This document shows, one piece after another, positions 45,265-53,577 of a stretch of 64,000 bases of DNA. Location of the stretch: positions 1 to 64,000 of the forward strand of contig JAJZPL010000003.1 in assembly GCA_021811185.1 (NCBI GenBank), given 5' to 3'. A model generated the notes under the pieces. The model had not been told where the DNA came from. It saw only the letters and a list, made by a program, of their open reading frames with translations, and made no database searches. The stretch's first letter is position 1; each line of letters begins with the position of its first letter. The position numbers and the translations under genes are program-made. This stretch comes from a bacterium. GTDB taxonomy: Bacteria; Elusimicrobiota; Elusimicrobia; Elusimicrobiales; UBA9959.

Positions 45265-46865
45265 GCGAGCTCCTTCTTCTTGTTCTTTACCGCCGCGGCG
45301 ACGAAGCTGAAGAACAGCGGGTGCGGCATCAGCGGCCTGGACTTGAATTCCGGGTGGAACTGCACTCCGACGAACCAGGGGTGGCCTTTCAGCTCCACTA
45401 TCTCGGGCAGGTTTATGCTCTTGTTCATGCCGCTGACGCGGAGGCCCTTCTTTTCGCAGAGCGGCGCGTATTTGGGGTTGAACTCGTAGCGGTGGCGGTG
45501 GCGCTCGGAGATCTGCGTGCCGCCATAGATCTTGTGCGCCAGCGTGCCGGGCTTTATGGAGCAGGGCCAGGCGCCCAGGCGCATGGTGCCGCCTTTGTTC
45601 TTCACGTTCTTCTGCTCGGCCATCAGGTCCACCACCGGGTGCTTGGTCCTGGGGTTGAACTCGGTGGAGTGCGCGCCCCTGAGCCCCAGCACGTTCCTGG
45701 CGAATTCGATGGTGGTGCACTGCATGCCCAGGCAGATGCCGAGGAAGGGGAGGTTGTGCTCGCGGGCGTAGCGCACCGCCTCGATCTTGCCCTCGATGCC
45801 CCGGTCGCCGAAGCCGCCGGGCACTATCAGGCCGTCGGCTTTGGCCAGGCGCTCTTTGCAGTCCTTCTCCTCTACGTCCACGTAGTCGAACTCCGCTTTT
45901 ACGCCGTTGGCGATGGCGCCGTGTTCCACGGCCTCCACCAGGGATTTGTACGAGTCCTTAAGCTTGGTGTATTTGCCGGCGATGGCTATGCGCACCGGCT
46001 GGGCCGAGGCGGCCTTCCTGCGGCGCTGGGTGAAGTCGGTCCACTCGTCGAAATCCCACTTGGCGCTGCGGAGCCGCAGCAGCATCATGATCTGCTCGTC
46101 CAGGCCCTGCTTCTTGAGCTCGAACGGCACGTCGTAAATGGAGGGGGAGTCCGGCGCGTCGATCACGGCCTCTTTCGGGACGCTGGTGAAAAGGGCGATC
46201 TTGTTCCTGATGTCCTTGGCCAGCGGTTTCTCGGCGCGGCAGACGATGATGTCCGGGTCGATGCCGATCTCGCGCAGCTTGTTCACCGAGTGCTGCGTGG
46301 GCTTGGTCTTAAGCTCGTCGGAGGCGGAGAGGTAGGGCACCAGCGTGACGTGGAGGTAAAGCACGTCGTTCCTCATGCGGTCGGGCCGCATCTGGCGCGC
46401 GGCTTCCAGGAACGGCAGGCTCTCGATGTCGCCCACGGTGCCGCCGATCTCGATGATGGTAATATCGTAGCCTTCGCCGGCTTTCACGAAGCGGCGCTTG
46501 ATCTCGTCGGTAATGTGGGGGATCACCTGCACGGTCTGGCCCAGGTAACCGCCCTGGCGTTCGCAGGCTATCACGGTCTGGTAGATCTGCCCGGCCGTCA
46601 TGATGTTCACGCGGCCGGTGTCGATGCCGAGGAAGCGTTCGTAGTAGCCCAGGTCCAGATCGGTCTCGGCGCCGTCGTCGGTGACGAACACCTCGCCGTG
46701 CTGCAGCGGGGCCATGGTGCCGGCGTCCACGTTTATGTACGGGTCGCATTTTATAATGGTGACGGAGAGCCCGTGCGCTTTAAGCAGGCGGCCTATGGAA
46801 GCCGCGGTTATACCCTTGCCGAGGGAGCTGACTACGCCGCCGGTCACGAATATGTATCTGGTCAT
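45261..46865 (-). CDS. pyrG: CTP synthase
   Basis: Amidates UTP to CTP with glutamine. The start at 46865 (MTRYIFVTGGVVSSLGKG) gives 534 residues, the usual length. The synthase domain has the P-loop GGVVSSLGKG. The glutaminase domain has GICLGMQ (nucleophile Cys) and the closing VQFHPEF. Its place between kdsB and kdsA makes sense because KdsB uses CTP to activate KDO. Confidence 0.97.
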   Translation of the reverse strand: MTRYIFVTGGVVSSLGKGITAASIGRLLKAHGLSVTIIKCDPYINVDAGTMAPLQHGEVFVTDDGAETDLDLGYYERFLGIDTGRVNIMTAGQIYQTVIACERQGGYLGQTVQVIPHITDEIKRRFVKAGEGYDITIIEIGGTVGDIESLPFLEAARQMRPDRMRNDVLYLHVTLVPYLSASDELKTKPTQHSVNKLREIGIDPDIIVCRAEKPLAKDIRNKIALFTSVPKEAVIDAPDSPSIYDVPFELKKQGLDEQIMMLLRLRSAKWDFDEWTDFTQRRRKAASAQPVRIAIAGKYTKLKDSYKSLVEAVEHGAIANGVKAEFDYVDVEEKDCKERLAKADGLIVPGGFGDRGIEGKIEAVRYAREHNLPFLGICLGMQCTTIEFARNVLGLRGAHSTEFNPRTKHPVVDLMAEQKNVKNKGGTMRLGAWPCSIKPGTLAHKIYGGTQISERHRHRYEFNPKYAPLCEKKGLRVSGMNKSINLPEIVELKGHPWFVGVQFHPEFKSRPLMPHPLFFSFVAAAVKNKKKELA

Positions 46866-46891
46866 TGGCTTTAAGGTCTCCAAGTCCGTCT

Positions 46892-47632
46892 TCAGGCCTT
46901 TCTCTTTTTGAGAAAGGCAGCCGCGGCTTTCAGGTCCGCGGGCACGTCGATGGCGGGGCCCAGCGCCGGCACTTCGGCCACGCAAATGTTCATACCGTTC
47001 TCGAGCGCGCGTAGCTGCTCCAGCCTTTCGAGGCGCTCTAGCGGGCTGGGCTTAAGACTAACGAATTTTTCCAGGGCTGCCCGGCGGTAGATGTAGAAGC
47101 CGCAGTGCTTGTAGTAAGGGTAGCCTTTAAGGTCGGACAGCGCGTGGTGGAAAGGGACCGGGCAGCGCGAGAAGTACAGCGCGCGGCCGGCGGCGTTCAT
47201 GGCCACCTTGACGCAGTTGGGGTTTTCTATGTCTTTAACATCGTCGATGCGCGAACAGGCCGTGCCCACCTGGCAATCCGGGGAAGCCTCAAGTTTGGCG
47301 AACGCTTTCTTAAGCGCCGCGGCGGTCATGAAGGGCTCGTCGCCCTGCATATTGAGGATCAGCCTGGCTTCGGAGCCGCGGGCGGCTTCGTGCACCCTGT
47401 CGGTGCCGGACTGGCAGCGCGGGCTGGTCATTACGGCCCTGGCGCCGATGGAGCGGGCGAACTTCAGCACGGCTTCGTGCTCGGTAGCTATTACGACCTC
47501 GCCGAGGCGGGCTTTTACGGCGGCTTCCCAGCACCACTGGATGACGGGCTTGCCGGCCAGGGGCGCGAGCACCTTGCCGGGGAAACGCTGGGACCCGTAG
47601 CGGGCCGGGATGACGATCAGGCAGTTATCCAT
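46892..47632 (-). CDS. kdsB: CMP-KDO synthetase
   Basis: 3-deoxy-manno-octulosonate cytidylyltransferase, which makes CMP-KDO for WaaA. Motifs: VIPARYGSQRFPGK at the N-terminus, SGTDRVHEA, NMQGDEPFM, and CGFYIYRRAAL near the sugar site. Its 246 residues are standard. It starts within the end of the preceding rfaE1 gene (16-base overlap), and pyrG follows after 26 bases. Confidence 0.96.
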   Translation of the reverse strand: MDNCLIVIPARYGSQRFPGKVLAPLAGKPVIQWCWEAAVKARLGEVVIATEHEAVLKFARSIGARAVMTSPRCQSGTDRVHEAARGSEARLILNMQGDEPFMTAAALKKAFAKLEASPDCQVGTACSRIDDVKDIENPNCVKVAMNAAGRALYFSRCPVPFHHALSDLKGYPYYKHCGFYIYRRAALEKFVSLKPSPLERLERLEQLRALENGMNICVAEVPALGPAIDVPADLKAAAAFLKKRKA

Positions 47633-48630
47633 GATTTGGCGCTCTCCAGCAGTTCTTCCACCGTGGCCGAGGCCGTGCCCAGCTTGGCCACTACGATGCC
47701 GGCGGCGAAATTGGCCGCCGCGGCGGCTTCTTCCGGCGTGGCGCCCGCCGCCCAGGTCAGGGCCAGCGTCGAGATCACGGTGTCGCCGGCGCCGGTCACG
47801 TCGAAAACTTCGCGCGCGCGGGTGGGGATATGGGTAGTGCGCAGGCCTTTGCCCGCGCGGTTGAAAAGGGTCATGCCGTGTTCGCCCTGGGTTACCAGCA
47901 GCGAGCGGCAGGCGAGCTTCGCGAGGATCGCGCGGCCGAGTTTCTCTATCTCTTCCTGGCCGTCGCGCTGGGTGAGGCGCATCCCGCCGAAAGCTTCCAT
48001 GGTGTTGGGGGTAATGCCCGAGACGCCGCGGTAAAGCTGAAAATGCTCCACCTTCGGGTCAACGAAAACCGGCACCTTTTTCTTCAGGGACATCGATATA
48101 GCCGCCTTGATGGTGCCCGGCTCCAGAAGGCCTTTGCCGTAGTCGGAAAGGATCACCGCCTGGCAACCGGCCTTGAGCGCGTTCTCCAGGGCGGCCAGGG
48201 CGGCCTTGCGGGCGGCGTGCGACATGTTGGCCGGGGTCTCCCGGTCGAAGCGCACCACCTGCTGGTGCTCCGCTATCACGCGGGTCTTCTCGATGGTCGG
48301 GAAATTCTCGTCGCGCACCAGGGAAGCGGGGCTTACGCCGGACCTGGAGAGCAGCGCGCGGAACTCTTCGGCTGCGGCGTCCTTACCGGTGACGGAGATA
48401 AGCACCGGGACGGCGCCGAGGGAGGCTATGTTCACGGCCACGTTGGCGGAGCCGCCGCAGACCGTGGACTCGGAAGTGACCCTTACGATGGGCACCGGCG
48501 CTTCGGGGGAGATCCGGCGCACGGTCCCCTTAACGTAGCGGTCCAGCATCATGTCGCCGAACACCGCGATCTTCCGGCCCTTGAAGCCGGCCGTAATAGC
48601 GCAAAGCCGCCTGAATCCAGCCTTTGTCAT
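47617..48630 (-). CDS. rfaE1: D-glycero-beta-D-manno-heptose-7-phosphate kinase (RfaE1)
   Basis: PfkB-family sugar kinase that phosphorylates heptose 7-phosphate at C1. The N-terminus has GDMMLDRYVKG, the middle has GGSANVA, and the catalytic anion hole is VTGAGDTV. Its 337 residues correspond to the kinase half of HldE only; no adenylyltransferase half (RfaE2) lies in the window. TATAAT lies 9 bases before the ATG and no ribosome-binding site is visible. It heads the kdsB-pyrG-kdsA-kdsD-lpt operon. Confidence 0.9.
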   Translation of the reverse strand: MTKAGFRRLCAITAGFKGRKIAVFGDMMLDRYVKGTVRRISPEAPVPIVRVTSESTVCGGSANVAVNIASLGAVPVLISVTGKDAAAEEFRALLSRSGVSPASLVRDENFPTIEKTRVIAEHQQVVRFDRETPANMSHAARKAALAALENALKAGCQAVILSDYGKGLLEPGTIKAAISMSLKKKVPVFVDPKVEHFQLYRGVSGITPNTMEAFGGMRLTQRDGQEEIEKLGRAILAKLACRSLLVTQGEHGMTLFNRAGKGLRTTHIPTRAREVFDVTGAGDTVISTLALTWAAGATPEEAAAAANFAAGIVVAKLGTASATVEELLESAKSWITA

Positions 48631-48639
48631 AATATAGAT

Positions 48640-48645
48640 ATTATA
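48640..48645 (-). promoter_or_regulatory. -10 box of the rfaE1-kds-lpt operon
   Basis: A perfect TATAAT on the minus strand ends 9 bases before the ATG at 48630. Transcription would start about 3 bases before the start codon. No clear -35 is visible. Confidence 0.4.
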
Positions 48646-48692
48646 ACAAAAAGCGGTCGGGGGCCAGGAAATAGGGGAGGAACCCCGGGCTT

Positions 48693-49508
48693 CTATTGTT
48701 TTATGGTGCGGCGGACCAGTTTCGCCGTTACGGAGCCGATGAAGATCTCGGCCCGGAGCATCATGGGGAGTTTAAGTTCGTCGTCGGTGATCCAGACCAG
48801 CATGCGGCGGCCTGCCTTGGCCACGAAAAGCCCTTCTTCGCCGGCCATCGGTTCCAGCAGGATGCACTGTTTTTTGCCGTAACCGGTCTTGATCTTTTCG
48901 CGCTTGCCGGCCTTGATGGCGAGGCGCCAGTTCTTCCGGCTGTTCACGTCCATCTCCACTTTGGAGCCGGGCGCCACGGTCATGGCGCGCAGGCGGTAGA
49001 CCGCCGAAAAAATATCGTTGACGGGCTTCTCCAACGGGCCTTCGAACGCCGAGACCTGGCGCTTGCGGTTCATTTTTTCGCCGTAATAGCGCTTGGCGGC
49101 CCAGTCGAAGACAGCCCATTCGTTAGTGAAGAACTTACCTTCCGAAACCCGCTTGTAGTAACCGTAGGAATACAGATCGGCGGCGTCCATCCAGGCCTCG
49201 TTCCTGTCGTCCACGCGGTAGAAATTATTAATAAAGGAGCCCGAATGCGCTTCCGAAACGATATGCCAGGCGGGGCGGGAGTCGATCAGGACCGCGTCGG
49301 GAACGCTGATAAATGAATGCCCCACGAGGACTACGCCCCAGTAGATGTCGTATTCCAGCGTTTCGCCCTTGACTAGCCCGGGCAGCCGGCTGGTGACGGT
49401 TTCTGTGGACGGGGCCAGGCCCCAGAACGGGTGAGTTAAAACCTTTTCCCCGGCGGAAGCCGCGGCGGAGAAGGCCAGGAGCAGCAGCGCGGCGGTTTTA
49501 AAAGCCAT
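48693..49508 (-). CDS. DUF3108-like periplasmic protein, 271 aa
   Basis: The start at 49508 (MAFKTAALLLLAFSAAASAG) gives a clean signal peptide; an earlier start would spoil it. The mature protein is beta-rich with repeated strands (GETLEYDIYWGVVLVGHS) as in DUF3108 proteins, whose function is not established. It overlaps the methyltransferase gene by 11 bases. Position among LPS genes hints at a role in the envelope. Confidence 0.65.
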   Translation of the reverse strand: MAFKTAALLLLAFSAAASAGEKVLTHPFWGLAPSTETVTSRLPGLVKGETLEYDIYWGVVLVGHSFISVPDAVLIDSRPAWHIVSEAHSGSFINNFYRVDDRNEAWMDAADLYSYGYYKRVSEGKFFTNEWAVFDWAAKRYYGEKMNRKRQVSAFEGPLEKPVNDIFSAVYRLRAMTVAPGSKVEMDVNSRKNWRLAIKAGKREKIKTGYGKKQCILLEPMAGEEGLFVAKAGRRMLVWITDDELKLPMMLRAEIFIGSVTAKLVRRTIKQ

Positions 49509-50049
49509 ATTTGATGCGCGCCGCCACAAAAACCGCAAGGGCCAGGGCCGCGCTCATGCCGCGCCATTCCTTGTTCTTTACGAAAACTTCCTTTGAATAG
49601 GCGCTCGTGTCGAAGAAGCCGGCCAGGCCGCGCGGGCAGGGGAGGATGGCCGGGGCGGCGGCTTTATACGCCTCGAAGTCCTTGCCGTAAGTGGCCTGCA
49701 GGAAAACTTCCTCGGCTTTTATCGTAACGTAGTAGACCCAGCCGAAAGCGGCTATGGCCGCCGCCCAGATGCCGGCGGTGAGCAGCGGGCGGGAGGGGGA
49801 GGAAAGCATGACCATCAGCCCGATCGTCATGAGCATCGTGCCCAAATAAAGGGGATTGCGCACGGCGGAGTAAGGCCCGGTGGTGGTGAGCGTTTTTGAC
49901 TTTACGATAGCCGCGCTGGCGGCCAGGCGTACCGCCTGGCCGAGGGCCATCAGCGCCAGGCCGGCCAGGAACAGCGTCCAGCTCTCCGGTCGGGCGGCTA
50001 TTAAAAGGGCGAGGGTGATTAGCTGCGTGATCAATATGCGTTTTTTCAT
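49498..50049 (-). CDS. Isoprenylcysteine-methyltransferase-like membrane protein, 183 aa
   Basis: The start at 50049 has AGGAAG upstream. Four to five transmembrane segments, with the ICMT/PEMT core TTGPYSAVRNPLYLGTMLM and a later EEVFLQATYGKDFEAYK. Such proteins methylate lipids or unknown membrane substrates with AdoMet; protein prenylation is not expected here. It overlaps gmhB as ATGA. Confidence 0.75.
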   Translation of the reverse strand: MKKRILITQLITLALLIAARPESWTLFLAGLALMALGQAVRLAASAAIVKSKTLTTTGPYSAVRNPLYLGTMLMTIGLMVMLSSPSRPLLTAGIWAAAIAAFGWVYYVTIKAEEVFLQATYGKDFEAYKAAAPAILPCPRGLAGFFDTSAYSKEVFVKNKEWRGMSAALALAVFVAARIKYGF

Positions 50050-50627
50050 TTCATCTTCCTTTCGCTGTAGTCGGGCAGCGCCCGCGCCAGCGCCAGCAGG
50101 TCCTTGTATCCGCGTTTGGCGGCGGCGGCGCCGGCCGAGCGCCACTGCCCGGTAAGGACTAAATTTCCTTTCAGCCCCGCCCGGCGGGCGAAGTCCAGGT
50201 CGGAACGTTTGTCGCCGGCCATGAAGGAGCGCTTCAGGTCCGCCGGGTTGTCCTTTAAAGCCTCTTTTACCAGGCCGGGGGCGGGCTTGCGGCAGGGGCA
50301 GCCCTCGCCGGGCCCGTGCGGGCAGAAATAGACGGCGTCTATCACCGCGCCCGAGCGCCGCAGCTCCCGCACCAGCTTAAGGTTTATCGCCCGGGAGCGG
50401 GCCAGCGTCATATAGCCGCGGGCCACGCCGGACTGGTTGGTAAGCACTACTACCCTGTAGCCTTTGCGGTTGAGCAGGGCCACCGCCTTTGCGGCGAAAG
50501 CGTAGATCTTCAGGGCGGCCGGGCTGGTTACGTAGGCCTTGCTGTCCCGGTTCAGCGTGCCGTCCCTGTCGAGAAAGGCCGTGGGCGCGGCGGGGCCGGG
50601 TTTTATCCTCTTGGGCCAGGCGCGCAT
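50046..50627 (-). CDS. gmhB: Heptose-1,7-bisphosphate 7-phosphatase
   Basis: HAD-family phosphatase of the ADP-heptose pathway. Catalytic FLDRDGTLN at the N-terminus, TNQSG, the Cys/His zinc loop (CPHGPGEGCPCRKP) and the motif GDKRSDLDFA. The start at 50627 overlaps the lpxK stop as TGATG and gives 193 residues, near the usual 190. It acts after RfaE1, encoded 3 kb downstream. Confidence 0.88.
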   Translation of the reverse strand: MRAWPKRIKPGPAAPTAFLDRDGTLNRDSKAYVTSPAALKIYAFAAKAVALLNRKGYRVVVLTNQSGVARGYMTLARSRAINLKLVRELRRSGAVIDAVYFCPHGPGEGCPCRKPAPGLVKEALKDNPADLKRSFMAGDKRSDLDFARRAGLKGNLVLTGQWRSAGAAAAKRGYKDLLALARALPDYSERKMK

Positions 50628-51733
50628 CAGGCTTTGCCTTTGCCGGCTTCGCGCATCACGGCCGTAAGCTTTTTCCAGCCGTCGCACAGGAAGACTATCT
50701 TGACGGAAAGGATAAGCACGCCGCCTTTGAGGATCTCCTGCCAGCCTTCCGGGAAGCGGGCGAAATCCTTGTAGGTGGTGATCAGCGGCAGGTCCCCGCG
50801 CGCCTGCTGCGCCGAAGCCAGTTCCGCGGCGGTAAAAGTATGGTGGTCCGGGTAGCGCCAGATCTGCTTGAGGTCTATCTTCATCGCCTTGAGCGCGGCC
50901 TCGAAGGAATCGGGATCGCCTATGCCCGAAAGCGCCGCGGCGGGCCGGCCCTTGAGCATGTTCAGATCGACCGTGCGCGCGGTGGCGGGGTCGAGGAAGG
51001 ACTCCGGCGTATGCATGCTTTCTATGACCTCGGCGGCGGGATTGAGTTCCTTTATGCGCGCGCCGAGCGCGTCCACGTCGGCCTGCCGGGCTTGCTCGCA
51101 GTGGGAAATTATTACCGCCCTGGCCCGGCGCAGGCCGGAGGCGGGTTCGCGCAGGTCGCCATAGGGCAGCACGCTGTCCGTATCGAAGGGGGCCGTGGCG
51201 TTAACTAGCACGATATCGGCGTCGCGCTTGAGCGCGAAGTGCTGAAAGCCGTCGTCCATCAGCAGGATGTCCGCGCCGAGCTCTTTTATGGCTATGGCGC
51301 CGGAGGCGAAGCGGTCGCCTGAGACCAGCACCGGCACGCCGTCCGGTTCCAGCATGCGGTAAAGCATCAGGGCTTCGTCTCCGGCTTCGTCGAGGGTGAA
51401 CTTTCGGCCGCGGGCCAGCACCGCCACTTTTCCGGCGGAGCGGCGCTTGTAGCCCCTTATGAGAATGGCGGGTTTGCGCCCCGAGCGGGCCAGTTCCTGC
51501 GCGGCGGCGACCACGGTGGAAGTTTTTCCCGTTCCGCCCGAGGAGATGTTGCCGAAGCAGATAACCGGCACGGGCAGCGCTTGCGAGCGGAGGACCCCGG
51601 CGGAGTATAGCCCGCGCCTGGCGGCGATGGCGGCGGAATAGGGAAGGGAGAGGGTTTTCAGCGCGAGCCTGCCGGCCGCGTTCCGCTTAAGGCCGTCGCG
51701 CAGGGCTTTCGGGGAGAAAGGGCTGCCGGTCAC
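50627..51733 (-). CDS. lpxK: Tetraacyldisaccharide 4'-kinase
   Basis: Phosphorylates the lipid A precursor at the 4' position. An N-terminal membrane-associated helix precedes the Walker A GNISSGGTGKTSTV. ILIRGYKRRS and LLMDDGFQH are further family landmarks. Its 368 residues are slightly longer than in E. coli. It overlaps the heptosyltransferase gene by 4 bases and gmhB by 1. Confidence 0.93.
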   Translation of the reverse strand: MTGSPFSPKALRDGLKRNAAGRLALKTLSLPYSAAIAARRGLYSAGVLRSQALPVPVICFGNISSGGTGKTSTVVAAAQELARSGRKPAILIRGYKRRSAGKVAVLARGRKFTLDEAGDEALMLYRMLEPDGVPVLVSGDRFASGAIAIKELGADILLMDDGFQHFALKRDADIVLVNATAPFDTDSVLPYGDLREPASGLRRARAVIISHCEQARQADVDALGARIKELNPAAEVIESMHTPESFLDPATARTVDLNMLKGRPAAALSGIGDPDSFEAALKAMKIDLKQIWRYPDHHTFTAAELASAQQARGDLPLITTYKDFARFPEGWQEILKGGVLILSVKIVFLCDGWKKLTAVMREAGKGKA

Positions 51734-52764
51734 GCGGCCCCCGTCATCTTTTTTATCGCAGGCATGGCTACTAGTTTAGCAAAAACGGCGTCGGGGGATA
51801 ACTCCCTGAGGCATTTGACGCCTATGCCGCAGTCGTTGCGGCGGCAGCCGATGCAGGCGAGCGTTTCGTTCCTGACGACCTGGTGGTCCGGGTCCGCGGG
51901 CGGCGTCCAGTTCTCGGGCCGGCTGGAGCCGTAGATCCCCAGCGTCGGTACGCCGGAGGCCTGGGCTACGTGCTTGGTGCCGCTGCAGTTGGAAACGAGC
52001 AGCGCGGTCTTTTTCAGCAGGGCCGAAAGGCGGCGGAGCGTGGCGGTTTCCGGCGCCGGTTTTACGTCGGGGGAGCCAGACAGGGCCGCTATCTTTTCCG
52101 CCAGGGCCTTTTCGCCGGGGCCCCAGAGCAGGAGTACGTTAACGTCCAGCTTCCCCGCGGCTTCGGCGGCCAGGCGCGCGTAATGCTCGGCCGGCCATTG
52201 CCGGGTTACGCGCCTGGAGGCGGGGGAAAAAGCGAGGGTGTTCTTTTTTTTCAGGGCGAGCCCGGCCAGGGCGGAGCCGGCCCAGGCCTCGTCTTCCGGC
52301 GCCGGATAGATCCTGGGGTAGGGGTAGAACACTTTCTTAAGGCCCAGCCCGGCGAGGAAATCCACTTTCTGGAAGGCGGCGTACGGCTCGGTCCCGGTTT
52401 CGGAGACGAATTTGCGGTTGTAGGCCCAGGCCGACGCCGTGTGCGAAGGTCCCGCGGTCACGGGCGCGCCGCTGAACCAGGCCAGCAGCGCCGAGCGCGG
52501 GTTGGACATGAAGTCCGCCACCAGGCTGTATTTCGCGGCGCGGACCTTCAGCAGCCACTTGAGCGGGCTTCGCCTGTCGTAGACGAGGACGTTGTCGATG
52601 AAGGGGTTTCCTTTAAGCACCTGGTCGGCCGGCGGCTCGGTCAGGAAATCCAGCCTGGCTTCCGGGAAGTTCGTCTTCAGCACTTCTGCGGCCGGGGTAG
52701 TGAGCAGCACGTCCCCGATCTGGCGGAGCTGGATGACGAGGATGCTGCCGGGGTTAATGTCCAT
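51730..52764 (-). CDS. Heptosyltransferase-family glycosyltransferase (GT9), 344 aa
   Basis: N-terminal IQLRQIGDVLLTTPAAEVLK and C-terminal VSNCSGTKHVAQASGVPTLGIYG (each in part) are the two halves of a GT9 fold. GT9 enzymes add heptose to the KDO-lipid A core. The His/Gly pattern at the donor site is present. The exact acceptor (HepI or HepII position) cannot be told. The deacetylase gene ends 3 bases before the start. Confidence 0.88.
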   Translation of the reverse strand: MDINPGSILVIQLRQIGDVLLTTPAAEVLKTNFPEARLDFLTEPPADQVLKGNPFIDNVLVYDRRSPLKWLLKVRAAKYSLVADFMSNPRSALLAWFSGAPVTAGPSHTASAWAYNRKFVSETGTEPYAAFQKVDFLAGLGLKKVFYPYPRIYPAPEDEAWAGSALAGLALKKKNTLAFSPASRRVTRQWPAEHYARLAAEAAGKLDVNVLLLWGPGEKALAEKIAALSGSPDVKPAPETATLRRLSALLKKTALLVSNCSGTKHVAQASGVPTLGIYGSSRPENWTPPADPDHQVVRNETLACIGCRRNDCGIGVKCLRELSPDAVFAKLVAMPAIKKMTGAA

Positions 52765-52767
52765 TTC

Positions 52768-53577
52768 TTAAAGGCGCGAAGCTCCCCGGCTCAGGTGCAG
52801 GGCCAGGTCCCAGTTGTTGTCGCCGCCGCGGACGAAGAGGCGGTCCAGCGTGGACGCTTTACGGTCCCAGGGCCAGGGGGTCTTCCCCTGGCGGAAGCTG
52901 AAATCGAACAGGTAGCCGCATTCGAGCGCTTTTTCCCTGATAGCGGGGATGTAAGCCCCGTCGCCGTAGGGGTAGGCGAAAGCGCACATTTCCCCGCCGA
53001 AAGCGGCCTCGAGCTGCCGCTTGGATTCCGCCATCTCCCAGACCGCGTCTTCGAGTTTCAGCGCGGAAAGGTGCGGGTGGTTCATGGTGTGGGAGCCGTA
53101 TTCCATAACCCCGCTGTCCTGCATTTCTTTAAGCTGGGCCAGCGTAGCCATGTTCACCCAGGGTTCGGAAGCCGGGTTATGCCACAGGTTAACCTTGCCT
53201 ATGGTATTGTAGACCACGAAGATGTTGCCCTTGGCGCCGAGTTCCTTAAGGATAGGCCAGGCGTGCAGGTAATTGTTCTCGTACCCGTCGTCGAAGGTGA
53301 TCAGCACGGTCTTTTCGGGCAGCGGGGCGCCGGAGTCGTAAGCTTTCTTCAGGTCCGAGAAGAAAATGGTGGAGTAGCCGTTATCCAGAAGGTATTTGAC
53401 CTGCGCGCGGAATTTCTCGGGGCTGACCCACAGGTCCCTGAGCTTAGAGCCCTTCGGCGGGCGGCCGACCTTGTGGTAACAGAGAACTTTAAGTCCGGGG
53501 GTGGATCTGCGCCACCAGGCCCAGCGGGCGCTGACCGCCAGAATTATGAACACCAGAACTGCCGCTGTTAATCCCAT
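52768..53577 (-). CDS. Membrane-anchored polysaccharide deacetylase, 269 aa
   Basis: An N-terminal transmembrane anchor (residues 1-20) is followed by a NodB-type domain: LITFDDGYENN carries the metal-binding Asp pair, and SHTMNHPHLS carries the two metal His. AFAYPYGDG is a further conserved segment. It removes acetyl groups from a surface sugar; the substrate is unknown. AAGGAG lies 8 bases upstream of the ATG, which supports this start although the gene overlaps its neighbour by 89 bases. Confidence 0.88.
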   Translation of the reverse strand: MGLTAAVLVFIILAVSARWAWWRRSTPGLKVLCYHKVGRPPKGSKLRDLWVSPEKFRAQVKYLLDNGYSTIFFSDLKKAYDSGAPLPEKTVLITFDDGYENNYLHAWPILKELGAKGNIFVVYNTIGKVNLWHNPASEPWVNMATLAQLKEMQDSGVMEYGSHTMNHPHLSALKLEDAVWEMAESKRQLEAAFGGEMCAFAYPYGDGAYIPAIREKALECGYLFDFSFRQGKTPWPWDRKASTLDRLFVRGGDNNWDLALHLSRGASRL

